Shown here piece after piece: positions 45,401-47,789 of a stretch of 64,000 bases of DNA. The notes below the pieces were generated by a model. It was not told where the DNA came from. It saw only the letters and a list, made by a program, of their open reading frames with translations, and did no database searches. Location: assembly GCA_034231615.1 (NCBI GenBank), contig CM067304.1:23804589-23868588 (forward strand), in the 5' to 3' direction. Within the stretch, counting starts at the first letter, position 1, and each line of letters starts with the position of its first letter. The stretch comes from Meghimatium bilineatum (Eukaryota > Mollusca > Gastropoda > Stylommatophora > Philomycidae). The translations under genes and the position numbers were made by a program.

Positions 45401-45875
45401 ATAGATGTAGTAGTGATACTAATGATAGATGCAGTAGTGATACAAGTGATAGATGTAGTAGTGGTAGATGCAATGATGATACAATTGAAAAATGTAGTAG
45501 TGCTACAAGTAGTAGTGATAGATGTAGTAGTGATACAAGTGATAAATGTAGTAGTGACACAAGTGATAGATGTAGTAGTGAAGTGATGTTGTTTGTTTTT
45601 GTTTTTCGTTCGCTCCATTGTAACCATCACGGATATCCGTGCGATTTCCGCCGGGAGCGTGATTACGTTGTGCAACCGTTATGCGCCTTGTAGGCCTAGC
45701 ACATCCGATTTCGGCATGATAGTGAAGTGATAAATGTAGTAGTGATAAAACTGATAGATGTAGGAGTGACAGATGTAGTAGTGATACATTAAATGATAAA
45801 TATTACTGCATATTTTTTTCTCTCACACAGGACTCAGGTCTGGAGGTCACAAGAACAAAGAAGCAATCACAATGA
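457..45875 (+). CDS. SVOP: SVOP-like synaptic vesicle MFS transporter gene (whole gene, 14 exons recognised)
   Basis: The joined exons read as one MFS protein that follows vertebrate SVOP from the conserved IGFGKF segment to the post-TM12 IETKGR motif. SVOP is a 12-TM synaptic vesicle protein of the SV2/SVOP branch; its substrate is not known. Landmarks seen: MADAMEMM after TM1, DKYGRKT in loop 2-3 (exon 4), [10 protein letters not shown] in TM4 (exon 5), WLPESARY after TM6 (exon 7), the AFSYYG segment of TM7 (exon 9), a Cys-containing luminal loop (exon 10), [17 protein letters not shown] (exon 12), [17 protein letters not shown] (exon 13) and FLPIETKGR (exon 14). The visible exons give about 499 codons; a missing exon of about 40 codons would bring the length near that of human SVOP (about 548). 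All introns are GT-AG. The N-terminal 65 residues and the tail are poorly conserved. SVOP is preferred over SVOPL by overall similarity recalled from the family, not by an alignment. Confidence 0.93.
1073..1215 (+). repeat. ~29-bp degenerate minisatellite, intron 1
   Basis: Four to five units built on ATGTTCATGTGTGACTGATT. Ends about 40 bases before the acceptor of exon 2. Confidence 0.75.
1253..1338 (+). CDS. SVOP: SVOP-like exon 2 (IGFGKF motif, start of TM1)
   Basis: Acceptor ATATTACAG, donor TGG|GTGAGT. With the leftover G of exon 1 it gives 29 codons that include the [18 protein letters not shown] segment and enter TM1. The match to vertebrate SVOP is close residue by residue. Ends in phase 0. 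Confidence 0.93.
1606..2125 (+). repeat. ~30-36-bp minisatellite split by a SINE-like insertion, intron 2
   Basis: Units of the type TCTTATATCTGTGGTATATA followed by GGTGTCTCAATCTG at 1606-1703 and 1967-2125. The array is interrupted by the 263-bp insertion described separately. Confidence 0.8.
1704..1966 (-). mobile_element. SINE-like family B copy with 13-bp target duplication
   Basis: Flanked by an exact 13-bp duplication TATATAAGTGTCT (1691-1703 and 1967-1979). The inside matches, in reverse orientation, the copy at 26930-27325 and, in the same orientation, the one at 35780-36140 (shared ACAACAAACATCCCAT and CCTCAG.AAACA blocks). The other end carries a TTCAATTCCC-like box that resembles a tRNA B box. 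Confidence 0.75.
2299..2613. mobile_element. Foldback (MITE-like) element, ~105-bp inverted arms
   Basis: Left arm 2299-2403 begins AAGTTGATGTAATCATG and ends CCAACTGGGAC; the right arm 2511-2613 is its imperfect reverse complement. The ~107-bp spacer shows no coding content. No clear target duplication was found. Confidence 0.7.
2911..3400 (+). mobile_element. tRNA-derived SINE-like copy joined to an RTE-type 3' tail
   Basis: An A-box-like TAGCCTAGTTG lies at 2918-2928 and a degenerate B box near 2967-2979. The body (GTAAATGGGTATCTAACGCA onward) recurs at 6152-6400 and, diverged, at 62160-62312. From about 3190 to 3400 the minus strand reads [18 protein letters not shown], the C-terminal tail of an RTE-like LINE ORF, so this unit is a composite. 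Confidence 0.6.
3769..3925 (+). repeat. Interspersed repeat family A, copy 1
   Basis: About 150 bp, core GGCCATTGGTGCAAATAAAA then CATCCTGCT.GAAATCTAGT-like and a GTTT(G/A)AGAATGAAC end. Other copies: 8557-8710, 14051-14200, 15161-15290 (plus), 32165-32250 and 63155-63312 (minus). Confidence 0.75.
3999..4097 (+). CDS. SVOP: SVOP-like exon 3 ([10 protein letters not shown]1 to loop 1-2)
   Basis: Acceptor TTGTTCAG, donor ACA|GTGAGT. 33 codons starting [13 protein letters not shown], followed by the ALHCEW loop and the start of TM2. Phase 0 at both ends. The donor runs straight into a GTGGAAGTTAGGGATT-type minisatellite. Confidence 0.94.
4098..4520 (+). repeat. Minisatellite starting at the donor of exon 3
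   Basis: Degenerate units GTGGAAGTTAGGGATTGTAG and GTGTAAGTTAAGGGTTGCGA, which alternate to give a ~54-bp higher-order unit in the middle. Starts immediately after the exon 3 splice donor. Confidence 0.85.
4835..5625 (+). repeat. ~42-bp minisatellite, intron 3
   Basis: Close to 20 units built on CTCACACAAGTTGTAAACAT + GTTCACCTACCTGGGCAGCA. Because the unit is about 42 bp (a multiple of 3), open frames persist on both strands; they are not genes. Confidence 0.92.
6152..6400 (+). repeat. Second copy of the 3050-3290 SINE/LINE-tail repeat
   Basis: Nearly identical to 3052-3290 through GGAAGGGAACTGGCCACC and the ATCATGCCCAGACTATTCC block. Without the tRNA-like head. Confidence 0.75.
6420..6542 (+). 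repeat. ~20-bp minisatellite hosting the RTE insertion
   Basis: Units of the form ATTTCTGTGACTTTAATCT; further units lie on the other side of the LINE at 8085-8160, so the array was split by it. Confidence 0.7.
6555..8068 (+). mobile_element. RTE-like non-LTR retrotransposon, 5'-truncated, with 12-bp target duplication
   Basis: Bounded by TATTAGCAAATT at 6543-6554 and 8069-8080, an exact 12-bp duplication. The open frame 6860-8065 (401 codons) holds the RT core: [23 protein letters not shown] (~41-49), [14 protein letters not shown], catalytic YADD (146-149), then the YGCETWTL region and the [12 protein letters not shown] / [12 protein letters not shown] tail typical of RTE-like ORFs. Just upstream, 6680-6850 encodes [23 protein letters not shown], separated by a shift in the A-run at 6748-6755 and a TAG at 6848. 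No endonuclease domain remains. The 3' end lies three bases after the stop. The intact RT frame and exact duplication suggest a fairly recent insertion. Confidence 0.88.
8557..8710 (+). repeat. Interspersed repeat family A, copy 2
   Basis: Best preserved copy: GATGGATGTGTCGGGCCATT, GGCGCAAATAAAACGGCGAC, then ACATCCTGCTCGAAATCTAG and the GTTTGAGAATGAACGCTGAA end. Lies 156 bp before exon 4. Confidence 0.78.
8867..8938 (+). CDS. SVOP: SVOP-like exon 4 (TM2 and DKYGRKT loop)
   Basis: Acceptor TTTTCTTAAG, donor ACT|GTGAGT. 24 codons covering TM2 and the conserved MFS loop 2-3 motif DKYGRKT. Phase 0 at both ends. Confidence 0.94.
9235..9645 (-). pseudogene. RTE-like RT C-terminal fragment
   Basis: The minus strand reads [17 protein letters not shown], then a [10 protein letters not shown]-type segment and [18 protein letters not shown], with stops and shifts. 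The same LINE subfamily is seen at 51560-51780. It ends about 40 bp before the exon 5 acceptor. Confidence 0.75.
9686..9810 (+). CDS. SVOP: SVOP-like exon 5 (TM3-TM4)
   Basis: Acceptor ATTTTCTCAG, donor GTC|GTAAGT. 41 codons plus two bases: TM3 with the ILSAFAP segment, then [10 protein letters not shown] at TM4, which is a family signature. Confidence 0.95.
9925..10090 (+). pseudogene. RNase H-domain 3' fragment of an I-type LINE
   Basis: Plus strand encodes [18 protein letters not shown] followed by a short tail, matching the [14 protein letters not shown] block of the LINE at 58.9-61.7 kb. A second, more decayed copy of the same piece and its following sequence lies at 14712-14950. Confidence 0.7.
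10163..11043. mobile_element. Penelope-type foldback element with ~120-bp inverted ends
   Basis: Left end 10163-10283 and right end 10918-11043 are near-perfect reverse complements (CGATACGTGGAGAATTGTCC on the right). The right arm carries the CTTGAGAAAG / GATACG / TGTC motif discussed in the findings, and the left arm carries it inverted. The inside is T-rich with no intact ORF. Assignment to Penelope-like elements rests on the shared motif and arm layout. Confidence 0.6.
11133..12130 (-). mobile_element. Non-autonomous pogo/Tigger-like copy 1 (one end only)
   Basis: Starts at a TA dinucleotide (11131-11132) with the inverted repeat CCGTTAAATTCCGTGTATAA. Its ~1 kb is over 90% identical by eye to 15905-16882. 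The second end is missing: similarity stops at about 12130. Confidence 0.75.
12496..12680 (+). repeat. Penelope-type terminal fragment with hammerhead-like motif
   Basis: CCTGAGGAAGACTTTCTAGT, then AAAACATCATATGTC, followed by a GTTACCCCAGCC / TTGACACTGGA block that recurs after the motif at 61988-62160. Confidence 0.55.
12870..13150 (-). pseudogene. 3' tail of a zinc-finger LINE
   Basis: Minus strand reads [17 protein letters not shown], a decayed form of the C2H2 tail [18 protein letters not shown] seen intact at 38880-38957. Ends in a TCATCATCACC-type microsatellite, as the intact copy does. Confidence 0.65.
13460..13890 (+). pseudogene. RTE-like RT C-terminal fragment
   Basis: Reads [26 protein letters not shown] then a stop, and a decayed [12 protein letters not shown] tail; ends in a TGATGATGATTGG microsatellite. 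Homologous to 7640-8065. Confidence 0.75.
14051..14200 (+). repeat. Interspersed repeat family A, copy 3
   Basis: AGATGTGTCTGGCCATTGGC through GTTTGATAATGAATGG; ends ~77 bp before the exon 6 acceptor. Confidence 0.7.
14278..14467 (+). CDS. SVOP: SVOP-like exon 6 (TM5-TM6)
   Basis: Acceptor GTCTTTCAG, donor GTG|GTGAGT. Completes the Ser codon of exon 5 and reads VTLYAEFLP, then [20 protein letters not shown] and the TM6 segment. Ends in phase 0. Confidence 0.95.
14712..14950 (+). pseudogene. RNase H-tail fragment of an I-type LINE, second copy
   Basis: Diverged from 9925-10150: the GHA.RG.E block and the GAGGGAAAAAAGTGTCTCCT region align. A ~16-bp piece (GACCTAATAAGGGCAG) is duplicated in tandem here. 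Confidence 0.55.
15161..15290 (+). repeat. Interspersed repeat family A, copy 4 (5'-truncated)
   Basis: CCCCAAATAAAACAGTGACA through GTTTGAGAGTGAATGC. Confidence 0.65.
15300..15545 (+). repeat. ~34-bp minisatellite, intron 6
   Basis: Seven or so units of GTACAGGACAACTAAAGTAA + CAAAAGTTCATGT. Ends ~110 bp before exon 7. Confidence 0.85.
15656..15787 (+). CDS. SVOP: SVOP-like exon 7 (WLPESARY, central cytoplasmic loop)
   Basis: Acceptor TGTTTCAG. 44 codons: WLPESARY right after TM6, then the amphipathic [15 protein letters not shown] segment and MPLGKL. The donor is CAT|GTGTGT, which is weak but is the only one that keeps phase with exon 8 before the in-frame TGA at 15794. Confidence 0.9.
15905..17906 (-). 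mobile_element. Non-autonomous pogo/Tigger-like element, complete, TA target duplication
   Basis: 2002 bp with related inverted ends (CCGTTAAATTCCGTGTATAA and, from the other side, CCATTAAGTTCTGAATATAA), each flanked by TA (15903-15904 and 17907-17908), the usual target duplication of the pogo/Tc1 group. 15905-16882 is shared with the copy at 11133; 16870-17906 is the reverse complement of the 5' part of the transposase-bearing copy at 19543. It contains no transposase remnant, so it is an internally deleted derivative. Confidence 0.85.
17915..18600 (+). repeat. ~36-bp minisatellite, intron 7
   Basis: Units around GTTGGTGTAGTGTTGGATAA + TCTGTTGTACATT, preceded by a looser GTGTGTTTTTGGTGTATG array. 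Interrupted at 18403-18452 by half of the foldback repeat found at 19333-19449. The ORFs across it are repeat artefacts. Exon 8 begins ~60 bp later. Confidence 0.85.
18663..18739 (+). CDS. SVOP: SVOP-like exon 8 (loop to TM7)
   Basis: Acceptor TTCTTCCATCAG, donor CTG|GTATGT. 25 codons plus two bases: [10 protein letters not shown], then the start of TM7 (TTILLWVIW). A second AG eight bases downstream (18669-18670) would break the frame. Confidence 0.92.
19333..19449. repeat. Near-perfect ~52-bp palindromic hairpin
   Basis: AAGGGAAGTTATTATATAAG through ACATTG (19333-19385) is followed after a ~12-bp loop by its reverse complement (19398-19449). A single arm occurs at 18410-18450, so this is a mobile or duplicated foldback. 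Confidence 0.8.
19455..19542 (+). pseudogene. RTE-like RT fragment cut by the Tigger insertion
   Basis: Reads [20 protein letters not shown] then FPVAIY, matching the [16 protein letters not shown] region of the copy at 6.9-8 kb. The match stops exactly at the TA where the Tigger inverted repeat begins (19541-19542), which gives the order of insertion. Confidence 0.7.
19543..23027 (+). pseudogene. pogo/Tigger-like DNA transposon with broken transposase
   Basis: Begins at TA with the inverted repeat CCATTAAGATCTGAATATAA, ~980 bp of 5' region shared with 16870-17906, and an ATG at 20526. The N-terminal helix-turn-helix reads [16 protein letters not shown] (20541-20589) and, past the nested insertion, [17 protein letters not shown] (~21843-21893), as in Tigger/jerky-type proteins. 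The DDE_1 catalytic region follows: [12 protein letters not shown] (first Asp, ~22258), [34 protein letters not shown] (second Asp, ~22566) and [14 protein letters not shown] (third acidic site, ~22660). The end is acidic (DSDSDF, TGA at 23025-23027). Stops, small deletions and frame changes (for example near 22015, 22170 and 22395) show it is dead. The expected 3' inverted repeat was not found. Confidence 0.85.
20590..21806 (+). mobile_element. 1.2 kb GC-richer retroposon nested in the Tigger transposase
   Basis: Bounded by ATCACATTTGTGG (20577-20589) and ATCACTTTTGTGG (21807-21819), a 12/13 target duplication; removing the insert restores continuity of the transposase frame. The 3' end is A-rich (ACGAAAAACAAAACAAACA). 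Base composition is visibly more GC-rich than the surroundings. Inside are three diverged direct repeats (about 21117-21210, 21223-21325, 21425-21520) sharing GGTTCAGTACC and GGGCTCAGGC. No long ORF and no recognisable protein. The last ~155 bp recur inverted at 45590-45716. Confidence 0.75.
23028..24180. other. Intron 8 remainder, no gene seen
   Basis: AT-rich sequence after the transposase. At 23900-23975 a possible tRNA-like head is visible (GGTAGCGTAATATTAAGTTA, then CAGGTTTCGATTCC as a B box), suggesting a decayed SINE on the plus strand. Nothing else recognised. Confidence 0.4.
24199..24275 (+). CDS. SVOP: SVOP-like exon 9 (TM7, SYYG)
   Basis: Acceptor TCATCCAG, donor CATG|GTAAGC. Completes the Trp codon of exon 8 and encodes the [12 protein letters not shown] segment of TM7 and the start of the luminal loop. 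Leaves one base. Confidence 0.94.
24387..24455 (+). repeat. (CT)n microsatellite
   Basis: Uninterrupted CT dinucleotides for about 68 bases, 110 bp after the exon 9 donor. Confidence 0.97.
25240..25480 (+). mobile_element. Penelope-type terminal fragment
   Basis: T-rich leader, then CTTTGATAAAGGCCCTTTGG and TTAAAACATAG (motif 25398-25437), followed by TGTGTTATCATGTGTGTAAC, similar in layout to 34990-35110. Confidence 0.55.
25680..25775 (-). repeat. Possible tRNA-derived SINE head
   Basis: On the minus strand TAGATCAGTTGGTAGCACTC (A-box-like) is followed about 35 bases later by AGTTCAATTCT (B-box-like). The plus-strand neighbourhood (25760-26000) also repeats ACTGATCTAGTCCCATTCTG. Confidence 0.45.
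26045..26300 (+). repeat. Degenerate ~55-bp tandem repeat, intron 9
   Basis: Four or five decayed units around GAGTTGACCATTAAGGGCAG followed by TGGTTATTGTCCATT. Ends ~70 bp before exon 10. Confidence 0.6.
26373..26480 (+). CDS. SVOP: SVOP-like exon 10 (luminal loop 7-8)
   Basis: Acceptor GTCATCCACAG, donor CCAG|GTGAAG. 36 codons with Cys residues ([10 protein letters not shown]) and the conserved [15 protein letters not shown] ending, which in SVOP leads into TM8. Leaves one base, so the next exon must begin with two bases that complete the codon. Confidence 0.92.
26930..27325 (+). repeat. Interspersed repeat family B, longest plus-strand copy
   Basis: TCTTGAATTTACTTGTATAA, TTTATGTTTACAAGAAAGCC, GTGTTCCTGAGGGTACTTCA, GTGACTTGAGTACACAGGTT, then TTGTTCAATTCCCATTAG. 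The blocks occur in the same order in the reverse complement of 35780-36140. It occupies part of the intron where exon 11 should be. Confidence 0.7.
27738..28020 (-). pseudogene. 3' tail of a zinc-finger LINE
   Basis: Minus strand encodes [20 protein letters not shown] and H, a C2H2-like finger at the protein C-terminus, preceded by [16 protein letters not shown]. Same arrangement as at 38880-38957. Ends in a GATGATGATGG-type tail. Confidence 0.75.
28021..29030. other. Intron 10, no gene seen
   Basis: AT-rich. I searched by eye for a GVLV..DRLGRK-type exon on the plus strand and found none here. Confidence 0.5.
29705..29816 (+). repeat. 35-bp triplicate carrying splice-acceptor-like ends
   Basis: Three nearly identical units TTACTGTTTACTTATATTTT + TCAGGGCTGTTTA; each ends in a good T-rich acceptor consensus. 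Confidence 0.85.
29885..30095 (+). repeat. 30-bp minisatellite, intron 10
   Basis: About seven units of GGTCAATATATGTATCACAA + GGTGAGAGTTGAT. Each unit contains AAGGTGAGAG, a good splice-donor consensus. Confidence 0.88.
31420..31540 (+). pseudogene. Zinc-finger LINE tail fragment
   Basis: Reads [19 protein letters not shown], with a stop inside the first Cys pair. Same C-terminal finger as at 38880. Confidence 0.6.
31740..31797 (-). repeat. tRNA-derived SINE head
   Basis: The minus strand reads GGGGCAGCTGTAGCTCAGTT with an A-box-like TAGCTCAGTTG, and a degenerate B box GGTCCTGACTC about 40 bases on. The cloverleaf is not maintained, so it is not a tRNA gene. Confidence 0.5.
31974..32055 (+). 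CDS. SVOP: SVOP-like exon 12 (TM9-TM10)
   Basis: Acceptor TTATATTTCAG, donor GAG|GTAAGT. 27 codons including [20 protein letters not shown], the most conserved part of the C-terminal half. It needs two bases from the preceding exon, whereas exon 10 supplies one, so it cannot join exon 10 directly in frame. Confidence 0.94.
32165..32250 (-). repeat. Interspersed repeat family A, partial copy
   Basis: Reverse complement of the CTACATCATATTAGAAATCT / AGTAGGATCATTGTCC part of the family; ends are lost. Confidence 0.5.
32531..32620 (+). CDS. SVOP: SVOP-like exon 13 (TM10-TM11)
   Basis: Acceptor ACATAAACAG, donor CAA|GTAAGC. 30 codons: [20 protein letters not shown], then TM11. Phase 0 at both ends. 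Confidence 0.95.
33096..35169 (+). mobile_element. Penelope-like retroelement with ~570-bp inverted arms
   Basis: The left arm 33096-33668 is the reverse complement of the right arm 34598-35169. The right arm contains the end of the GIY-YIG coding region, the 3' region and the CTTGATAAAG motif; the left arm holds all of these inverted, so the copy is a head-to-head partial duplication. It sits inside a 31-bp minisatellite. Inverted and tandem partial copies are characteristic of Penelope-like elements. Confidence 0.85.
34033..34770 (+). pseudogene. Penelope-like ORF, C-terminal part with GIY-YIG endonuclease
   Basis: Open from 34033 (first Met 34078; 230 residues) to TAA at 34768-34770. It begins in the region after the RT ([16 protein letters not shown]), then a linker with GSCYTCPYV (residues 118-124) and the endonuclease: [20 protein letters not shown] (149-168), [16 protein letters not shown], and ENRLIF at the end with the expected catalytic Glu (226). 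In Penelope-like proteins the GIY-YIG module follows the RT and nicks target DNA. Here the YIG motif reads YIR, a change likely to impair it. The RT itself is absent, so the copy is 5'-truncated. Confidence 0.85.
35625..36330 (+). repeat. ~75-bp minisatellite next to exon 14, split by family B
   Basis: Units ATGTGAGACCTATCACAACA + TGTATTAGATCATAGACCTT + CATCAGACTTCCTGTAGAAG + CCCACATAAACCCT at 35625-35765 and 36165-36330. The final unit runs to within 20 bp of the exon 14 acceptor, so the branch point probably lies in or beside it. Confidence 0.8.
35780..36140 (-). repeat. Interspersed repeat family B, minus-strand copy
   Basis: Reverse complement carries the same ordered blocks as 26930-27325. 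AAATAATTCTT occurs at both edges (about 35768-35779 and 36129-36139), a likely target duplication. Confidence 0.7.
36338..36451 (+). CDS. SVOP: SVOP-like exon 14 (TM12, IETKGR)
   Basis: Acceptor TATAATTCAG, donor AAG|GTACGT. 38 codons: TM12 followed by [12 protein letters not shown], the typical end of the MFS fold. Phase 0 at both ends. Its acceptor is butted against the last unit of a ~75-bp minisatellite. Confidence 0.95.
36490..36585 (+). repeat. Pyrimidine-rich ~21-bp tandem repeat after the exon 14 donor
   Basis: Units of CTCCTCATTCTCCCTCTTTT, about four copies. Confidence 0.8.
37025..37112 (+). repeat. Short outlier of the 15-bp satellite
   Basis: TAGATGTAGTAGTGATACAA and degenerate units next to the LINE 3' end. 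Confidence 0.7.
37113..37530 (-). pseudogene. I-type LINE 3' end (RNase H tail and HxxCPxC finger)
   Basis: Minus strand carries the RNase H end NEQADKL, then RESA and a tail ending [20 protein letters not shown], which parallels LKERSEHLWTCPECNDDD at 61.85-61.9 kb. Right at its 3' end (37112) begins a short piece of the 15-bp satellite. Confidence 0.75.
37715..37828 (+). repeat. 15-bp satellite, block upstream of the inserted LINE
   Basis: AGTGATACAAGTAGCAGTGA units, continuous in kind with 39056 onward; separated from it by the zinc-finger LINE. Confidence 0.88.
37829..39052 (+). mobile_element. Non-LTR retrotransposon RT fragment with C-terminal C2H2 zinc finger
   Basis: 5'-truncated in the RT: starts at [15 protein letters not shown]; the frame is then open to 38959. 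Catalytic YADD at residues 59-62 counted from the Met at 37844; then [54 protein letters not shown], and a tail with [18 protein letters not shown]. The last 25 residues form a finger, [20 protein letters not shown] plus H. The 3' end is a (CAT)n microsatellite (39030-39055) as in several LINE groups. It is inserted in the satellite; AGTGATAC occurs at both edges. The frame has no internal stop, so the insertion looks young. Clade not determined. Confidence 0.87.
39056..45585 (+). repeat. 15-bp satellite / minisatellite array filling most of intron 14
   Basis: Basic unit AGTAGTGATAGATGT with variants AGTAGTGATACAAGT, AGCAGTGATAGATGT and AGTAGTGATACAAAT, roughly 430 units. Landmark variants recur: AACTGATAAATGTAGTAG at about 39227, 39489, 41007, 41708 and 42726; TCATTTAGTAGTGATGCAAG at 39720, 41239, 41879, 43707 and 44770; TGATTTAGTAGTGATGCAAA at about 39930, 42074, 43198 and 44456. 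This shows large-scale duplications of about 260 to 1800 bp. Since 15 is divisible by 3 and no stop occurs in most frames, up to six frames stay open for hundreds of codons. Confidence 0.96.
45590..45716 (-). mobile_element. 3' end of the GC-richer retroposon, inside the satellite
   Basis: Reverse complement of about 21660-21806 (GATATCCGTGATGGTTACAA, GCTCCCGGCGGAAATCGCAC), including the A-rich end. Satellite units continue on both sides (45720-45800). Confidence 0.85.
45831..45875 (+). CDS. SVOP: SVOP-like exon 15 (C-terminal tail and stop)
   Basis: Acceptor CTCTCACACAG. 14 codons (start DSGLEVT, Lys/Gln-rich end) and TGA. Phase 0 matches exon 14. The tail is short and not conserved; support is the good acceptor, the phase and the stop, so an alternative last exon elsewhere in intron 14 remains possible. 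Confidence 0.75.
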   Translation, partial: DSGLEVTRTKKQSQ

Positions 45876-46330
45876 GCTATATAATCATATTTTCTGGGTT
45901 TTTTTATGTGTACCATGACCTATATACCTTGCCCTCACTTGTATTACATTCTGTGACCTATATACTGTACCATGACCTAGAATGCCATGTCATGACCCAT
46001 ATACTTTATATGTCATGATGTGACCTATATATGATTATCATTATAAGCTATGACTGCATATACAATGTCAAGGAGACACATTGTTGGGGTGTTGTACATT
46101 GCTTGATTTTTTAATGTTGGGTAATGTTTATTTAGATTCAACTTTGATAAGTGATGTTCAGAAATGACCTAATGTTTTTTCAGAGATGACCTAATCATTT
46201 TGAAACAGACAACTTAGTGATTTTCAGAGATGACCTTGTCAATTTTAAACAGACAGCTTAGTGATTTTCAGAGATGGCCTATTGATTTTCAAACTGAGAT
46301 GACCTAGTGATTTTCATACATGGATGACCT
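45876..46330 (+). other. Probable 3' UTR and flank of the SVOP-like gene
   Basis: AT-rich; decayed ~30-bp repeats around ACCATGACCTATATAC (45925-46050) and GATGACCTAGTGATTTTCA (46150-46330). No clear AATAAA polyadenylation signal was seen in the first ~450 bases, so the transcript end is undetermined. Confidence 0.45.
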
Positions 46331-46339
46331 AGATGATAC

Positions 46340-47090
46340 ATGTGTGATGAACATTATTGGCACACAGTCAAGCAGGTATCGAACACTTCATAAACTCCAT
46401 TAAAGAACATAGTGAAAAATATAACCTATTTCTGAATGGAAACAAGGCCAAGATTATGTCAAGCGACAATACCACTAGCAAGTTCTTAATCAGTATCAAC
46501 AAAAGCAAATTAGAAAGAGTCACCAGTTTTGAATACCTTGGTTCTCTTATCAAAAGTAACGATGATTGTTATGAGGAAGTCAGAAGGAGGTTGGCAATCG
46601 CGTAAAATAAGCTGATACAAATGAAAAACATGTGGCTGAGCTGCTACAAAACAACAAAAGTAACATTTCTAAGAGTGTACATATTTCCAGAGACAATATA
46701 TGTGTGTGAATCTTGGCCAATCACCAACAAAGTGAAAAATAAAATAACATCTTTTGAAATAAATAATGTTACAGAAAAATCCTCAGCATACCATGGACCA
46801 AAATGATCACCAATGTAGCCATCCTGAGAGAATATAATGTAAAATTGACAAAGAAAATAGACTAAACAGCATGGTTTTTTCCAGAAAACTACAATATATT
46901 GGCCATATCAAACGCCATGACCGCCTAGAGAAGAAATGGAGGGGATGATGCCAGGGAGATGCACAAGAGGCAGACCAAGAAGAAGATGGACTCAAGACAT
47001 CAAAGACCACCTGAACATGACAATAACAGAAGCAGGAAGATTAGTTCATAATGAAACAGAAGCTTCGATAGACTGTAATGACTGCTGCAT
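46340..47090 (+). pseudogene. RTE-like RT pseudogene
   Basis: Reads NLFLNGNKAKIMSSD, SFEYLGSLIKSNDDCYEEV, a decayed FPETIYVCESW block, then [18 protein letters not shown] and a TQDIKDHL end. Several stops and frame changes. Same family as 6.6-8.07 kb but older. Confidence 0.82.
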
Positions 47091-47139
47091 CCTATTCAGG
47101 ATATGCTACCAGATGATAACATGTGGGTCTAAATACATT

Positions 47140-47780
47140 AGTAGGAGACCCATCTGTATGATGATGAAATAAGTCTTTTAGCTGTGAGTAGATAGTTCTT
47201 GACAGCCCATACCTTTCTGACAAAATCACAGGTTCTTCTCAGTTGTGTAACTGAGGTGACACCCAGAATCATGTAAAATTGTCTCAAAGGCATGGATGTG
47301 TTAGTGGGGTATATGGATGCATGTTTAGTCCCCAAAGGGAGGCATTCCAGTGCACCAGGATTACCACATTCTGCCAGGAGCACAGCACACACTTCTGAGC
47401 CAACTCTCATCATTCTTCTGTCAGATTGTTGACCCATCTGCAATAATGGCACATCTAGCATTTCTCATCACTTAGGAGTCTGTCACAAAAGGAGAAAGGT
47501 ACAATGTCCACTGGCCTGCACCTCTTCGTCATCCATGAGGATTATTTGATAGAAGACAAAGTAAGAAATTGAGATAACGTGACAATGATTTTTTCACAGG
47601 TGACAGGTTGTTAGCCTATCGACCAACATTCCTTAGTTGCCTCTTATGACATGCCTGGTAGGAAAACAATAGCCCTATTCTTTGCATCCTGAACCAGAAA
47701 TGAAGGTCCCAGAAATCACATGGGTGCACCAACATGTATAAAATTGTCTTGATATACTTTGTAGGACATTAACTTTTTTC
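47140..47780 (-). repeat. Repeat-derived stretch, no gene
   Basis: 47520-47700 resembles 13340-13435 plus 13905-13990 (GTGACAGGTTGT.AG.C, CCCTATTCTTTGCA.CCTGAA). The minus-strand ORF at 47138-47461 has no recognisable domain. Confidence 0.45.
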
Positions 47781-47789
47781 AGTTCCTCT

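Noticed and set aside
39056-45585. Regularly repeated units resembling a CRISPR array
   Set aside because: There are no constant repeats separated by unique spacers; all sequence is variants of one 15-mer, and the genome is animal.
39114-45675. Long minus-strand ORFs (480 and 655 codons) and many plus-strand ORFs over 37.7-45.7 kb
   Set aside because: They are products of a 15-bp repeat that is stop-free in most frames; several overlapping frames are open at once and the peptides are simple repeats.
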